This document shows positions 18,198 to 28,569 of a DNA stretch of 44,926 nt, in pieces. This DNA comes from Bacteroidales bacterium (lineage in GTDB: Bacteria; Bacteroidota; Bacteroidia; Bacteroidales; UBA7960): positions 1 to 44,926 of the forward strand of contig PWLF01000060.1 of the NCBI GenBank assembly GCA_003559475.1, written 5' to 3'. The position numbers were made by a program, and so were the translations under genes. The notes under the pieces were generated by a model. That model had not been told where the DNA came from, made no database searches, and was given only the letters and a program-made list of their open reading frames with translations. The stretch's first letter is position 1, and each line of letters opens with the position of its first letter.

Positions 18198-18938
18198 TTG
18201 AATTTCTTTTATAATATAGGACAGTATTTTTATCTAATGGGTATGGTTTTAAGAATCCCTGATAAAGGTGCTTTTTTTAGAAAACAGCTAGTAAATGAAA
18301 TAGATAGTATTGGAATTAATAGTCTTGGAATAGTTGCTATTACATCTATTTTTATGGGTGGTGTTGTAACTATTCAGACTGCTTTTAATACAGATCATCC
18401 CTTGCTTCCAATTTATGCGGTGGGTTTCGCTACCAGACAATCAATAATTTTAGAGTTTTCTCCAACAATTATTAGTTTAATACTTGCAGGTAAGGTTGGC
18501 TCCAGAATAGCTTCAGAGATTGGTTCTATGAGGGTTACTGAGCAAATTGATGCACTTGAGGTTATGGGTGTTAATGCTGCAAATTTCTTGATTTTTCCTA
18601 AAATTATAGCTTCTTTGATTATTAATCCGGCGTTAGTTGTGATTAGCATGTTTTTAGGTATTTGGGGTGGCTGGATTGTTGCTAATTTTACTGATGTGAT
18701 ACCGATAAGCCATTATATGTCAGGTATTATGCTGGAATTTTCATCTTACGATATAACTTATTCTTTAATAAAAACATTAGTGTTTGCATTTTTGATTACA
18801 TCAATTTCAGGATACTATGGGTATTTCACAAAAGGAGGGGCCTTAAATGTAGGGATATCTAGCACTAAAGCTGTTGTTTCCAGCTCTATATTTATTATCT
18901 TTTTCAACCTTGTTTTAACTCAAATTTTACTGGTATGA
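18198..18938 (+). CDS. MlaE family ABC transporter permease
   Basis: GVVTIQTAFN, EFSPTIISLILAGKVGSRIASEIGSMRVTEQIDALEVMGVN MlaE signature; TTG start, stop overlaps the next ATG (ATGA). Confidence 0.95.
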   Translation: MNFFYNIGQYFYLMGMVLRIPDKGAFFRKQLVNEIDSIGINSLGIVAITSIFMGGVVTIQTAFNTDHPLLPIYAVGFATRQSIILEFSPTIISLILAGKVGSRIASEIGSMRVTEQIDALEVMGVNAANFLIFPKIIASLIINPALVVISMFLGIWGGWIVANFTDVIPISHYMSGIMLEFSSYDITYSLIKTLVFAFLITSISGYYGYFTKGGALNVGISSTKAVVSSSIFIIFFNLVLTQILLV

Positions 18939-19678
18939 TAAAAGTTGAAAATTTGTGGAAAATATTTGACGGAAAACCGGTTATTAAAAATATATCTACT
19001 TATTTTAATAAAGGGAAAACTAATCTGATTATTGGTCAAAGTGGTTCCGGAAAAACAGTTTTGTTAAAATGTATTGTTGGTTTACTTGAAGCTGATAAAG
19101 GGCACGTTTACTATGAAAATGAAAGCTTTATGAGAATGAGTGGCAATAAGAAGCAATCATTAAGAAAGGAAATTGGAATGTTATTTCAAGGTGGAGCGCT
19201 TTTTGATTCTCTAACAATTGAAGATAATGTTAAATTCCCTTTAGATATGTTTACCAATTACTCTAAAGACGAAAAAATGGAAAGGGTAAATTTTTGTTTA
19301 AATCGTGTTAATTTGGAGAATGTTAATCAGCTATATCCTTCAGAGCTTAGTGGAGGGATGAAAAAAAGGGCTGCAATTGCTCGTGCTATAGCAAATAACC
19401 CTAAGTATTTGTTTTGTGATGAACCTAATAGTGGCCTTGATCCTAAAACAGCAATTGTAATTGATAATTTGATTAAAGAAATTGCTGAAGAATATAATAT
19501 AACTACTATTATAAATACTCACGACATGAATAGTGTTATGGAAATCGGAGATAAAGTTGCTTTTATATATAAAGGGGAGCTTTGGTGGGAGGGTTCTCGT
19601 AATGATATTTTGCATTCTTCGAATGAAGAGTTAAATAGTTTTGTGTATGCCTCTAAATTGCTCAAAAAGTTAAAGTAA
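18935..19678 (+). CDS. ABC transporter ATP-binding protein, MlaF-type
   Basis: Walker A GQSGSGKTVLLK, signature LSGGMKKRAAIARAI, Walker B YLFCDEPNSGLDP. Confidence 0.95.
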   Translation: MIKVENLWKIFDGKPVIKNISTYFNKGKTNLIIGQSGSGKTVLLKCIVGLLEADKGHVYYENESFMRMSGNKKQSLRKEIGMLFQGGALFDSLTIEDNVKFPLDMFTNYSKDEKMERVNFCLNRVNLENVNQLYPSELSGGMKKRAAIARAIANNPKYLFCDEPNSGLDPKTAIVIDNLIKEIAEEYNITTIINTHDMNSVMEIGDKVAFIYKGELWWEGSRNDILHSSNEELNSFVYASKLLKKLK

Positions 19679-19715
19679 AAAGCCCTAAGAATAATTATAT
19701 ATCCTTAGGACTTTT
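19677..19715. terminator. Intrinsic terminator between convergent genes
   Basis: AAAAAGCCCTAAG / CCTTAGGACTTTT near-perfect hairpin. Confidence 0.7.
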
Positions 19716-19746
19716 CTGTTTTATATATTATAGAATAACAGCTTTC

Positions 19747-20430
19747 TTACTTTTTACATTCAAAGTCTTTTTTTTCGCTGATACTCTTTTTAATAGCTCT
19801 GCTAAATTTATATAGGTCAGGGGGAGTTCTTGAAGTTATAATATTTTCATAGATTACTACAGCTTCATCTTTGTAATTGACTCCGGCTTCTATTAATTCA
19901 TCTTTTATACCTTTAAAGCCCGTAGCTGTTTTTCCTTCTAAAACTCCTGCTGTTATTAAAATTTGAGGTCCATGGCAAATTGCTGCAATAGGTTTGCCGG
20001 TTTTGTAAAAATCTTTTACAAAATTAATAACACCTTCATCTTCTCTAAGTTTTGAAGGAGCTCTGCCACCCGGTAAAATCAGAGCATCAAAATAATCAAC
20101 AGATACTTCTCCAACTTCTTTACAAACTTTTATTGTGAAGTCGGAATTATAAGATTTGTGAATCCCTTTTTCGGGGCCAATAACTAAGCTAAATATACCT
20201 TTATTTGCTAAATAACCAATAGGCATATAAGCTTCACCATCATGAAAACCCTCCGTTACCAAAACAGCTACTTTAGATTTTTTTAAATCTTTGTGCTTTT
20301 CTACTTTCTCAGTCTTTTCTTTTTCTTCTTTACGCTCCTTTTCTACTTCCTCTGCAGGACATCCGGAAAACATTAATACTAAAACTACTAATGGAATTGA
20401 AATTAATTTTTTTAAATCTTTTTTTCTCAT
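19747..20430 (-). CDS. DJ-1/PfpI family protein with lipoprotein signal and charged linker
   Basis: Lipobox-like MFSGC, EKERKEEKEKTEKVEKHK linker, VAVLVTEGFHD, ALILPGG, nucleophile motif AAICHGPQ. Confidence 0.85.
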   Translation of the reverse strand: MRKKDLKKLISIPLVVLVLMFSGCPAEEVEKERKEEKEKTEKVEKHKDLKKSKVAVLVTEGFHDGEAYMPIGYLANKGIFSLVIGPEKGIHKSYNSDFTIKVCKEVGEVSVDYFDALILPGGRAPSKLREDEGVINFVKDFYKTGKPIAAICHGPQILITAGVLEGKTATGFKGIKDELIEAGVNYKDEAVVIYENIITSRTPPDLYKFSRAIKKSISEKKDFECKK

Positions 20431-20539
20431 AAATTTTATTTTTTTGGTTTACAGTATATAAAACTTATAAACAAGTAAATTATTATATAAAAAGTAAATA
20501 TTTTTAAACTATTTAATAAAAAATATGAAGTAAATAAAA

Positions 20540-21352
20540 TCAGTATTGTTCTTTTTCGTTTGGGAACTCCATGTTTTTTACATCACCTATGTATGCTTCA
20601 ACGGCTAATCTTATTTCATCATCAAGATTATGGTATCTGCGGAGAAATCTTGGCGAAAATTTTTGAGTGATTCCAAGCATATCATGAAGTACAAGCACCT
20701 GACCGTCAACTTTATTGCCGGCACCTATACCTATTACAGGTATTTTTATAGTCTTTGTAACTTTTTCAGCTAAATTAGCCGGAATTTTTTCAAGTACAAT
20801 TGAAAAACACCCTTTTTCTGATAAAAGCTTGGCGTCTGATAATAATTTTTCAGCCTCATCATCGTCAGTTGCTCTTACTTTATAGGTTCCAAATTTGTGT
20901 ATTGATTGTGGAGTCAAACCTAAATGACCCATTACCGGTATTCCTGCTGATATAATTCTTTCAACAGATTCAATAATTTCACTTCCTCCTTCTAATTTTA
21001 CTGCATCAGCTGATGATTCTTTCATTATTCTTATAGCTGAGCTAAGTGCTTCTATAGAATTCCCTTGATATGTTCCAAACGGAAGATCAACAACAACTAA
21101 AGCTCTTTTAGCCCCTCTGGTAACAGAAGAAGCATGGTAAATCATCTCATTTAAAGTGATTGGAAGAGTGGTTTTATGGCCTGCCATAATATTTGATGCA
21201 GAATCTCCTACCAATAAAACATCTATTCCTGTTTGATCAAGAATTTTTGCCATCGAGTAATCATAGGCAGTAAGCATAGAGATTTTTTCGCCACGAAGTT
21301 TCATTTCGTGTAAAACGTGTGTGGTTACTTTTGCTACTTTAGGTGCTTTCAT
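20540..21352 (-). CDS. panB: 3-methyl-2-oxobutanoate hydroxymethyltransferase
   Basis: [75 protein letters not shown]. Confidence 0.97.
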   Translation of the reverse strand: MKAPKVAKVTTHVLHEMKLRGEKISMLTAYDYSMAKILDQTGIDVLLVGDSASNIMAGHKTTLPITLNEMIYHASSVTRGAKRALVVVDLPFGTYQGNSIEALSSAIRIMKESSADAVKLEGGSEIIESVERIISAGIPVMGHLGLTPQSIHKFGTYKVRATDDDEAEKLLSDAKLLSEKGCFSIVLEKIPANLAEKVTKTIKIPVIGIGAGNKVDGQVLVLHDMLGITQKFSPRFLRRYHNLDDEIRLAVEAYIGDVKNMEFPNEKEQY

Positions 21353-21425
21353 ATTTTGTAATTTGTGTAATAAAATCTTTATTATAATATTGTCATCTTA
21401 TTTTTTAAAAGCAAATTTGGTTTTT

Positions 21426-22028
21426 TTATTGGTTGAAAAAATTAGTTTTATTTCCAATTTTATTTTCAAAAACAAATTCATCAAATGACTTTCTATCCCT
21501 TTCAGCCGATTCCAACTTTTGAATACTATCAGGTAAAATTGACAAATCCCCTGGATAACCTATAGCAAATATTGCGATAGGAGTATATTGCTCACTATCT
21601 ATCTCAAAAAACTCGATAACTTTTTCTTTTTTAAATCCACTCATTTGATGCACGAAAAGACCTTCATTCATTGCTTGAAAAGTTAAGTAAGCTATGCTTT
21701 GCCCTGTATCATATTGGTATGTTGGATTATTACGATTCTTTTCATCAGTTTTCTTGCCAATGACTAAAACTAAAGTTGGCGAATTTTTTGCCCAGTTACG
21801 ATTAAATTCAATCATTGAATCAATTAATTTTTGATAGGTCTCACTTTCTCTTTTGCCAACTAGATATCTCCAAGGTTGGTTGTTATATGCTGAAGGCGCC
21901 CACCTTGATGCTTCGAAAATTTTTTGTAACTTATCATTCTCTATTGGCTTGGGGCTAAATGCTCTAGGACTCCATCTATCTTTAATAATGGGGTGTATAT
22001 CAAATTGATTTTTTGCAGGTTTTTTCAT
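21426..22028 (-). CDS. Nitroreductase family protein
   Basis: RWSPRAFSPKPIENDKLQKIFEASRWAPSAYNNQPWRYLVG, AIGYPGD. Confidence 0.92.
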   Translation of the reverse strand: MKKPAKNQFDIHPIIKDRWSPRAFSPKPIENDKLQKIFEASRWAPSAYNNQPWRYLVGKRESETYQKLIDSMIEFNRNWAKNSPTLVLVIGKKTDEKNRNNPTYQYDTGQSIAYLTFQAMNEGLFVHQMSGFKKEKVIEFFEIDSEQYTPIAIFAIGYPGDLSILPDSIQKLESAERDRKSFDEFVFENKIGNKTNFFNQ

Positions 22029-22065
22029 GTGTTAATTCAGATATTTTGCGTTAAGTTTAAATATA

Positions 22066-22107
22066 AAAACTCCAAAACACCTTATTAGTAAGTATCTTGG
22101 AGTTTTA
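22066..22107 (-). terminator. Intrinsic terminator downstream of the OmpH-like gene
   Basis: AAAACTCCAA ... TTGGAGTTTT inverted repeat. Confidence 0.65.
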
Positions 22108-22163
22108 CTATGTTTTAGAAGTTGCGGTTTTTGATAATTGCAACTTTTTTATTAAGTGAATTT

Positions 22164-22682
22164 TTATTCTTCTATACCTAATTCTTGTTTAACCAAGTGA
22201 GTAATATCATCACCCGGGTCAGCATAAACAAGACTTCCCCCACTCATATCAAAAACATAAGTGTAGTTATGTTCTTTTGCAACAGCCTCTATAGCTTTTC
22301 TTGCGTTATTTATAAGTGGACGTAGTAACTGTTCTTCCTTTTCCATCAAATCTTGTTGAGCTGTTTCCTGAAATTCTACTATTCTATGTTGTAAATTTGT
22401 TAACTCTCTTTCTTTTGATTGACGAATCAATTGAGAATACTCGGATTCATTTTCTAAAAATTCCTGGTATTTTTGTTGAAACTCATTTTGCATTGAAGCA
22501 AATTGTTGTTCTAAATACTGCGTATATTCCCTAAGTTCTATTTCTGCTTCACTACGACCAGGCATTTTCTTTAATAACTCATCTGTATTAACATGTGCAA
22601 ATTTTCCTTGAGCTAATACATGAAAAGAAGCAAAAAAAGAAATAAAAATAATAAATGTTAGAAACTTAAAGTGCTTTTTCAT
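22164..22682 (-). CDS. OmpH/Skp family periplasmic chaperone
   Basis: Signal peptide; KFAHVNTDELLKKMPGRSEAEIELREYTQ, helical Q-rich centre, YVFDMSGGSLVYADPGDDIT. Confidence 0.88.
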   Translation of the reverse strand: MKKHFKFLTFIIFISFFASFHVLAQGKFAHVNTDELLKKMPGRSEAEIELREYTQYLEQQFASMQNEFQQKYQEFLENESEYSQLIRQSKERELTNLQHRIVEFQETAQQDLMEKEEQLLRPLINNARKAIEAVAKEHNYTYVFDMSGGSLVYADPGDDITHLVKQELGIEE

Positions 22683-22748
22683 CAGATTAATTTTTTGGTT
22701 AATAAAATTGTTTTTAAATTAATTCTTAAGGTAAAAAGATAATAATAA

Positions 22749-23420
22749 TTAGTTCAATCTAAATCTTATAGGCAAATTAAATTGAACTCTAACTGCTTGC
22801 CCTCTTTGTCTTCCGGGTTCCCATCTTGGCATTTGTCTGACAACACGTACTGCTTCCTCATCACATCCACCACCTATGCCTCTTAAAACATCAACATTAG
22901 TGATTGAGCCATCAGGTTCTACAACAAATGTTACAAAAACTGTACCTTCAATACCTGCTTCACGAGCCATTGTTGGATATCTTATATTATCTCTTAAAAA
23001 TCTTTGTCTTGCTTCTTCGCCACCTGGAAATTGCGGTTGTTCTTCAACAATCTGAAAGATATAATCATCCTCAATTTCCTCTTCTTCCATAACAATTGGT
23101 TGATAATCAGGAATTTCTTCGAATAAGTCAGCTTCGGCATCAATTATAAATTCATCTTCAATTTCCACATCGTCATCAACAATTATTAATTCTTGTGATG
23201 GCTCAGGTGGTGGTGGCGGTGGCTCTTCAGGTCTTGTGATAGGGATATCCTCTTCTTCAATCAAATCTAACTCAAGAGTGCCTAAGTCAAAATCCGGTCT
23301 TTCATACTGTCGTATTTGAAAAGCTAATAGAATGACTATCAAGGTAAAAGTTAAACCTATTTGAAAAAATAAAGATTTTTGTCTTTCTAAATCCGCCTTT
23401 TTTGATTTTTTTGGCTCCAT
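22749..23420 (-). CDS. Energy transducer TonB
   Basis: Single TM, PEEPPPPPPEPSQE proline stretch, acidic linker, C-terminal PTMAREAGIEGTVFVTFVVEPDGSITNVDVLRGIGGGCDEEAVRVVRQMPRWEPG. Confidence 0.95.
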   Translation of the reverse strand: MEPKKSKKADLERQKSLFFQIGLTFTLIVILLAFQIRQYERPDFDLGTLELDLIEEEDIPITRPEEPPPPPPEPSQELIIVDDDVEIEDEFIIDAEADLFEEIPDYQPIVMEEEEIEDDYIFQIVEEQPQFPGGEEARQRFLRDNIRYPTMAREAGIEGTVFVTFVVEPDGSITNVDVLRGIGGGCDEEAVRVVRQMPRWEPGRQRGQAVRVQFNLPIRFRLN

Positions 23421-23512
23421 ATTTATTTTTTTTAACGTTACTATATCTATACGAAATATTAATTATTTTTATTGTTAAATCATGTAAAAAAAGGATTTTA
23501 ATTAAAAATAAA

Positions 23513-23938
23513 TCAAATATTATGCCGAAATATTTTTATTTTTGATTTTATTAAAAAAATAAAAACAAATAATCCCGCTATCGCTCCAAAAGTGTTAGCA
23601 ACAAAGTCCCACTTATCAGCACTTCTGGAATCAAAGAACAATTCTTGCATGATTTCTGTTAATGCACCGTATATAATACTTATAGAAATTGCATAAGCAA
23701 TGTAAAATTTATTAACTTTCTTAAATGCTGTTTGCATTAAAAATCCAAAACATAACAAAATTGTCAGCACAAAAAACATTGAAAAATGAATTAATTTGTC
23801 TATATTTTCAATTTTCAGAATTCTGCTTTCAGGAATATTATCGCTCGGAACACTTATCATATAAAATATAATACCACTCCAAATTAAAGCCGGTAATAAG
23901 CTTTTAATGAAAACAAAACTCTTAGAGGTTTTTTGCAC
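23513..23938 (-). CDS. VanZ-like family membrane protein
   Basis: KIENIDKLIHFSMFF, YGALTEIMQ, DKWDFVANTFGAIAG. Confidence 0.85.
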   Translation of the reverse strand: MQKTSKSFVFIKSLLPALIWSGIIFYMISVPSDNIPESRILKIENIDKLIHFSMFFVLTILLCFGFLMQTAFKKVNKFYIAYAISISIIYGALTEIMQELFFDSRSADKWDFVANTFGAIAGLFVFIFLIKSKIKIFRHNI

Positions 23939-23950
23939 TTATTTTATTTT

Positions 23951-24328
23951 TTAACCAATCAACTCTTTGTATTTATCAGCACTTAACAATTCTTCTAATT
24001 CTTCTTTATTGCTTATTTTAATTTTTGCAACCCAGCCTTCTCCATAAGGATCTTTATTTATAATATCTGGTGAGCCTTCTAACTCTTCATTAAATTCTAA
24101 AACTTCACCTGATATTGGCATAAAAAGATCAGACACTGTTTTCACAGCTTCAATTGTTCCAAATGTTTCTTCTTTCTCCAAATCTTCACCGACAGCATCT
24201 ACTTCAATATAAACAATATCTCCTAATTCACTCTGTGCAAAATCTGTGATACCAATAGTTGCTTCATCTCCTGATATCTTAATCCATTCATGATTTTTTG
24301 TGTACTTTAAATCTTCCGGAAATTTCAT
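23951..24328 (-). CDS. gcvH: Glycine cleavage system H protein
   Basis: [27 protein letters not shown], lipoyl site [12 protein letters not shown]. Confidence 0.97.
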   Translation of the reverse strand: MKFPEDLKYTKNHEWIKISGDEATIGITDFAQSELGDIVYIEVDAVGEDLEKEETFGTIEAVKTVSDLFMPISGEVLEFNEELEGSPDIINKDPYGEGWVAKIKISNKEELEELLSADKYKELIG

Positions 24329-24513
24329 TATTTGATTTTTTAATTAAACAATTGATTAATAATTAATATATAAATATTATTATAAAAATTTTAAAATCTT
24401 TTATTATAGCTTTTTATTTATTTGTAAACCTTGCTTTTTAAATAAAGTTTATATAATAAAACAAGTTTCAAAAATACAATCTTTTTTTAAGTTAGTAAAA
24501 AAAAGATTGTGTT

Positions 24514-24948
24514 TTATGCTTTTTTTTCTTTTGTTTTAAAAGCCATTGCGTATAATTTTATTTGTTTTATCATGTTAGTCAGTCCGTTAGCTCTTGTAGG
24601 AGACAAATGTTCTTTTAACCCTATGTCATCAATAAATTTTAAATCTGCATTTAAAATTTCATCTGGTGTTCTTTCTGATAAAACTCTTAGCAATAGCGAA
24701 ATGATTCCTTTTGTTATTTGTGCATCACTATCAGCCGTAAAAAAAACTTTCCCGTCTTTGTATGAAGCATGAAGCCATACTTGTGCCTGACACCCCTTTA
24801 TAAGGTATTTTGGTTGTTTATATTCTGTTTCTATTTCCGGAATAGAACTGCCTAAATCTTTTATAATGTAATTATACTTATCTGTCCAATCATCAAACGC
24901 TTCAAATTCTGAAATAATTTCTGATTCAACATCTTTAATATTCTTCAT
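24514..24948 (-). CDS. sufE: SufE family Fe-S assembly protein
   Basis: KYLIKGCQAQVWLHA (Cys acceptor), FTADSDAQITKGIISLLLRVLSERTP; next to sufS. Confidence 0.95.
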   Translation of the reverse strand: MKNIKDVESEIISEFEAFDDWTDKYNYIIKDLGSSIPEIETEYKQPKYLIKGCQAQVWLHASYKDGKVFFTADSDAQITKGIISLLLRVLSERTPDEILNADLKFIDDIGLKEHLSPTRANGLTNMIKQIKLYAMAFKTKEKKA

Positions 24949-25084
24949 GGAATTTTAATTGTAAATTGCTAAAAAATATACTCTTTTATGATTTAATGCA
25001 AGGCAAAAATAATTAAACAAACAGTATTAAACAAAATTGTTTGAAAAAGATTTTAAAATGTTGGCAAATAACTGCGAATTATTT

Positions 25085-26305
25085 CTAACTAAACATTTTT
25101 CTTACAAACTTTAATCCTTCAATAAGCCTGTCTATATCCTCTTTTGTGTTATATATTGCCATAGATGCTCTTACCGTTCCCGGAATTTTATAAAAGTCCA
25201 TAATCGGTTGAGTGCAATGATGACCGGTTCTAACAGCAATTCCCATATTATCTAGTATGATTCCTGTATCACTTGGGTGAATATCTTCAAAAATAAAAGA
25301 AACTACGCTGGTTTTTTTTGAAGATGTTCCTATAAATTTTATTTTATCAAGCTGTTTTAAATTATTAGTCAGATATTCCTTTAAGTCATTTTCATGTTTT
25401 TGTATATCATTATAATTAAGGCTACTCATAAATATTAGAGATTCTTTTAACGCAAGAACATCAGCTACATTAGGTGTTCCTGCTTCAAATTTGAAAGGTA
25501 GGTTGTTAAATGTAGTTTTTTTAAAAGTCACTTCGCTAATCATTTCACCTCCGCTTTGATAAGGGGGCATTTTGTTAAGCCACTTTTCTTTACCATAAAG
25601 AACTCCAACGCCCATCGGCCCATAAACTTTATGTCCTGAAAAACAATAGAAATCACAATCAAGTTCTTTGACATCTACTTTAATATGCGACATAGCTTGT
25701 GCACCATCTAATAAAACCGGAATGTTTTTCTTATGTGCAGCCTCTATTATTTCTTTTACAGGGTTGATTGTGCCTAAAGAATTACTGATATGGTTTATTG
25801 CAATTATTTTTATCTTATCATTTAACATTTTATGGAATTCATCTAACTTAAGCTCTCCTTTTTGATTTATCGGTATTATTTTTAAGTGAGCTTTATTCTC
25901 ATCACAAGCAATTTGCCATGGAACTATGTTAGAATGATGCTCCATTGCAGATATTAAAACTTCATCCCCCTGGTTAAGAAATTTTTTGCAGAATGATGAG
26001 GCAACAAGGTTAATAGATTCTGTAGTGCCACTTGTAAATATTACTTCATGAGAGTTGTCGGCATTTATAAAAGATTGTACATAATTGCGACTATTTTCAT
26101 AGGCCTCAGTTGCTTTACGACTTAAGAAATGTTCTCCTCTATGAATATTGCTGTTTTCTTTTTCGTAATAATCAACTAATCTTTTAATTACAGCTTTTGG
26201 CTTTTGTGTAGTAGCTGCATTATCAAGATATACAAAAGGTTTATTATTTATAGCTTGATCTAAAACAGGAAACTCTTCCCTTATTTTTTTTATATCAATA
26301 CTCAT
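25085..26305 (-). CDS. sufS: SufS-type cysteine desulfurase
   Basis: YLDNAATTQKP, SAMEHHSNIVPWQ, FSGHKVYGPMGVGVLYGK, RTGHHCTQPIM. Confidence 0.97.
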   Translation of the reverse strand: MSIDIKKIREEFPVLDQAINNKPFVYLDNAATTQKPKAVIKRLVDYYEKENSNIHRGEHFLSRKATEAYENSRNYVQSFINADNSHEVIFTSGTTESINLVASSFCKKFLNQGDEVLISAMEHHSNIVPWQIACDENKAHLKIIPINQKGELKLDEFHKMLNDKIKIIAINHISNSLGTINPVKEIIEAAHKKNIPVLLDGAQAMSHIKVDVKELDCDFYCFSGHKVYGPMGVGVLYGKEKWLNKMPPYQSGGEMISEVTFKKTTFNNLPFKFEAGTPNVADVLALKESLIFMSSLNYNDIQKHENDLKEYLTNNLKQLDKIKFIGTSSKKTSVVSFIFEDIHPSDTGIILDNMGIAVRTGHHCTQPIMDFYKIPGTVRASMAIYNTKEDIDRLIEGLKFVRKMFS

Positions 26306-26331
26306 AATTTAATTTATTTCAAATTAAGTTT

Positions 26332-27744
26332 TTAATCAAGTATATTCTGAATAAACTTAGGCTCAGAACTATCGCAATTCAAAATACACTGATCGCATAT
26401 AGAAAGTTCTCCTTTTAATCTTTTTTCAACAAGGCTTGCAATATTATTTTTTAATGGTTCTATTGATATTTCATTTATTATCTCATTAGTGAAAGCATAC
26501 ATCAGTAATTGTTTTGAAGTTTGCTCGCACAAACCGCGAGATCTTAGGTAGAACATGGCTTCAGAATCTAACTGCCCGACAGTTGCTCCATGACTACATT
26601 TTACATCATCAGCGTAAATCTCAAGAAATGGCTGTGTGTTAATTGTAGCCTCGTCTGTTAGCAATATATTTTTGTTGTTTTGAAATGCCTTTGTATTTTG
26701 AGAATCTTTTTCTACATAGACTTTCCCACTAAAGACAGCGCTTGCCTGGTCATTAACAATGCCTTTATAAAGCTGATTAGAATAACTGTTGGATTTATTG
26801 TGTTTTACAAGCACCTGATTGTCAACATGTTGGTTTTTGTCCATAATATATAAACCGTTTAGGTTTGAAGAGCAGTTTTCTCCTTCAATTTGAAGATCAA
26901 TCTGATTCTTTGTAAATCCTCCGTTTAATGTTATTGCATTATTTATTATTTTACTGTCACTTTTTTGTTTGAAAAAAATGGAAGTTATAAGTGAAGAGTT
27001 TCTTCCTTTATTCTGAACTTTATAGTGGTCAATATAGCTGTTTTCGTTTAAAATAATTTCAGATACGGTATTAGTAAAACTTATGTTGTGCGAAAGTGAG
27101 TGGTCGCAGTGTATTAGACTTAGTTTGCTGTTTTTACCTACAATTATTAAATTACGTGGTTGAATAAAAATAGGGTTCTTTGAGTCAACTATACTAATAA
27201 TTTGTACGGGCTTTTCTACTTCTATGTTGTCTGGAACATAAATAAACAGACCGTCTTGCATAAAAGTTGTGTTAAGAGAAACAAATCCGGGTTGGTCAAT
27301 TTTTGCAGTTGAGCCTATACTTTTTTCAACTATTTCAGGGTATATTTCTAATGCTTTACTCAAGCTTCCTATAATTGTGCCATCTTTTAAAACACTCAAT
27401 GGTGAGTTTTTATATGCAAACCAACCATTTATCAGTGTAACACAATATGTGTCTAAATCATATACGTCACAAGTAAAAATTTTATTTACATCAAACTTTT
27501 TTAATTTTGGTTCAAAATCGAATTCGTAATCATCTCTGAATAATTGATCAAGTTTTGAAAATCGCCAGCTTTCATCTTTTTTATTAGGGAAACCATATTC
27601 TTTAAAACTTTTAAAAGCTTTATCCCTTAATTTTTGTGTTTTTTCTGATGAATCAGAGGAGAAATATTTACGATTACTTTCATAAAGTTTAATCAAATTA
27701 TTTTTAAAATTTTCTGAATTATATGTATTATTGTTGTCTGCCAT
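26332..27744 (-). CDS. sufD: Fe-S cluster assembly protein SufD
   Basis: KAFQNNKNILLTDEATINTQPFLEIYADDVKCSHGATVGQLDSEAMFYLRSRG; position in suf cluster. Confidence 0.96.
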   Translation of the reverse strand: MADNNNTYNSENFKNNLIKLYESNRKYFSSDSSEKTQKLRDKAFKSFKEYGFPNKKDESWRFSKLDQLFRDDYEFDFEPKLKKFDVNKIFTCDVYDLDTYCVTLINGWFAYKNSPLSVLKDGTIIGSLSKALEIYPEIVEKSIGSTAKIDQPGFVSLNTTFMQDGLFIYVPDNIEVEKPVQIISIVDSKNPIFIQPRNLIIVGKNSKLSLIHCDHSLSHNISFTNTVSEIILNENSYIDHYKVQNKGRNSSLITSIFFKQKSDSKIINNAITLNGGFTKNQIDLQIEGENCSSNLNGLYIMDKNQHVDNQVLVKHNKSNSYSNQLYKGIVNDQASAVFSGKVYVEKDSQNTKAFQNNKNILLTDEATINTQPFLEIYADDVKCSHGATVGQLDSEAMFYLRSRGLCEQTSKQLLMYAFTNEIINEISIEPLKNNIASLVEKRLKGELSICDQCILNCDSSEPKFIQNILD

Positions 27745-27777
27745 ATTTTTCTTTTAAATTGAATACATATCAATATT

Positions 27778-28533
27778 TTATTCTTTATTAGTAATTTCTT
27801 TAATCCACTCATAACCTTTTTCTTCAAGCTCTAATGCTAATTCTTTACCTCCGCTTTTTACAATTTTTCCATCATAAAGCACATGAACAAAGTCCGGTAT
27901 TATATAATCTAATAATCTTTGATAGTGAGTTATTAGAATTGTAGCATTATCTTTTCTTTTAAGATAATTTACTCCATTTGCTACTATTTTAAGCGCATCA
28001 ATATCAAGCCCTGAGTCAGTTTCGTCTAACACTGATAGTTTGGGTTCTAATAGAGCCATTTGAAATATTTCGTTCTTTTTCTTTTCGCCACCCGAAAACC
28101 CTTCATTTACAGATCTGTTTGTAAGTTTAGACTGTATATTAACAAGTTCTTGTTTTTCTTCCATTATTTTAATAAACTCTGCTCCGGATAATTGTTTTAA
28201 CCCGAGATGTTCTCTTTTTTCATTTAAAGCAGCTCTCATAAAATTAGTCATACTAACACCCGGTATTTCTACAGGATATTGAAACCCCAGAAAGATGCCC
28301 TCTTTAGATCGCATTTCAGGAGACATTTCAAGCAAATTTTTCCCTAAATACTTGACTTCTCCTTCTTTTATATCAAAATAGTCTCTACCTGCAATTACAG
28401 AAGCAAAGGTGCTTTTCCCCGATCCGTTTGGACCCATAATTGCATGAACTTCCCCCTCTGCTACCTCAAGATTTAAACCATTTAAAATTGGCTTCCCTTC
28501 AACAGATACTTTAAGATTTTTTATTGATAACAT
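27778..28533 (-). CDS. sufC: Fe-S cluster assembly ATPase SufC
   Basis: MGPNGSGKSTFASVIAG, GFSGGEKKKNEIFQMALLEPKLSVLDETDSGLDIDALK. Confidence 0.98.
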   Translation of the reverse strand: MLSIKNLKVSVEGKPILNGLNLEVAEGEVHAIMGPNGSGKSTFASVIAGRDYFDIKEGEVKYLGKNLLEMSPEMRSKEGIFLGFQYPVEIPGVSMTNFMRAALNEKREHLGLKQLSGAEFIKIMEEKQELVNIQSKLTNRSVNEGFSGGEKKKNEIFQMALLEPKLSVLDETDSGLDIDALKIVANGVNYLKRKDNATILITHYQRLLDYIIPDFVHVLYDGKIVKSGGKELALELEEKGYEWIKEITNKE

Positions 28534-28569
28534 TTTTTTATATTTTTTACAATTTAATAATTTTCAAAT

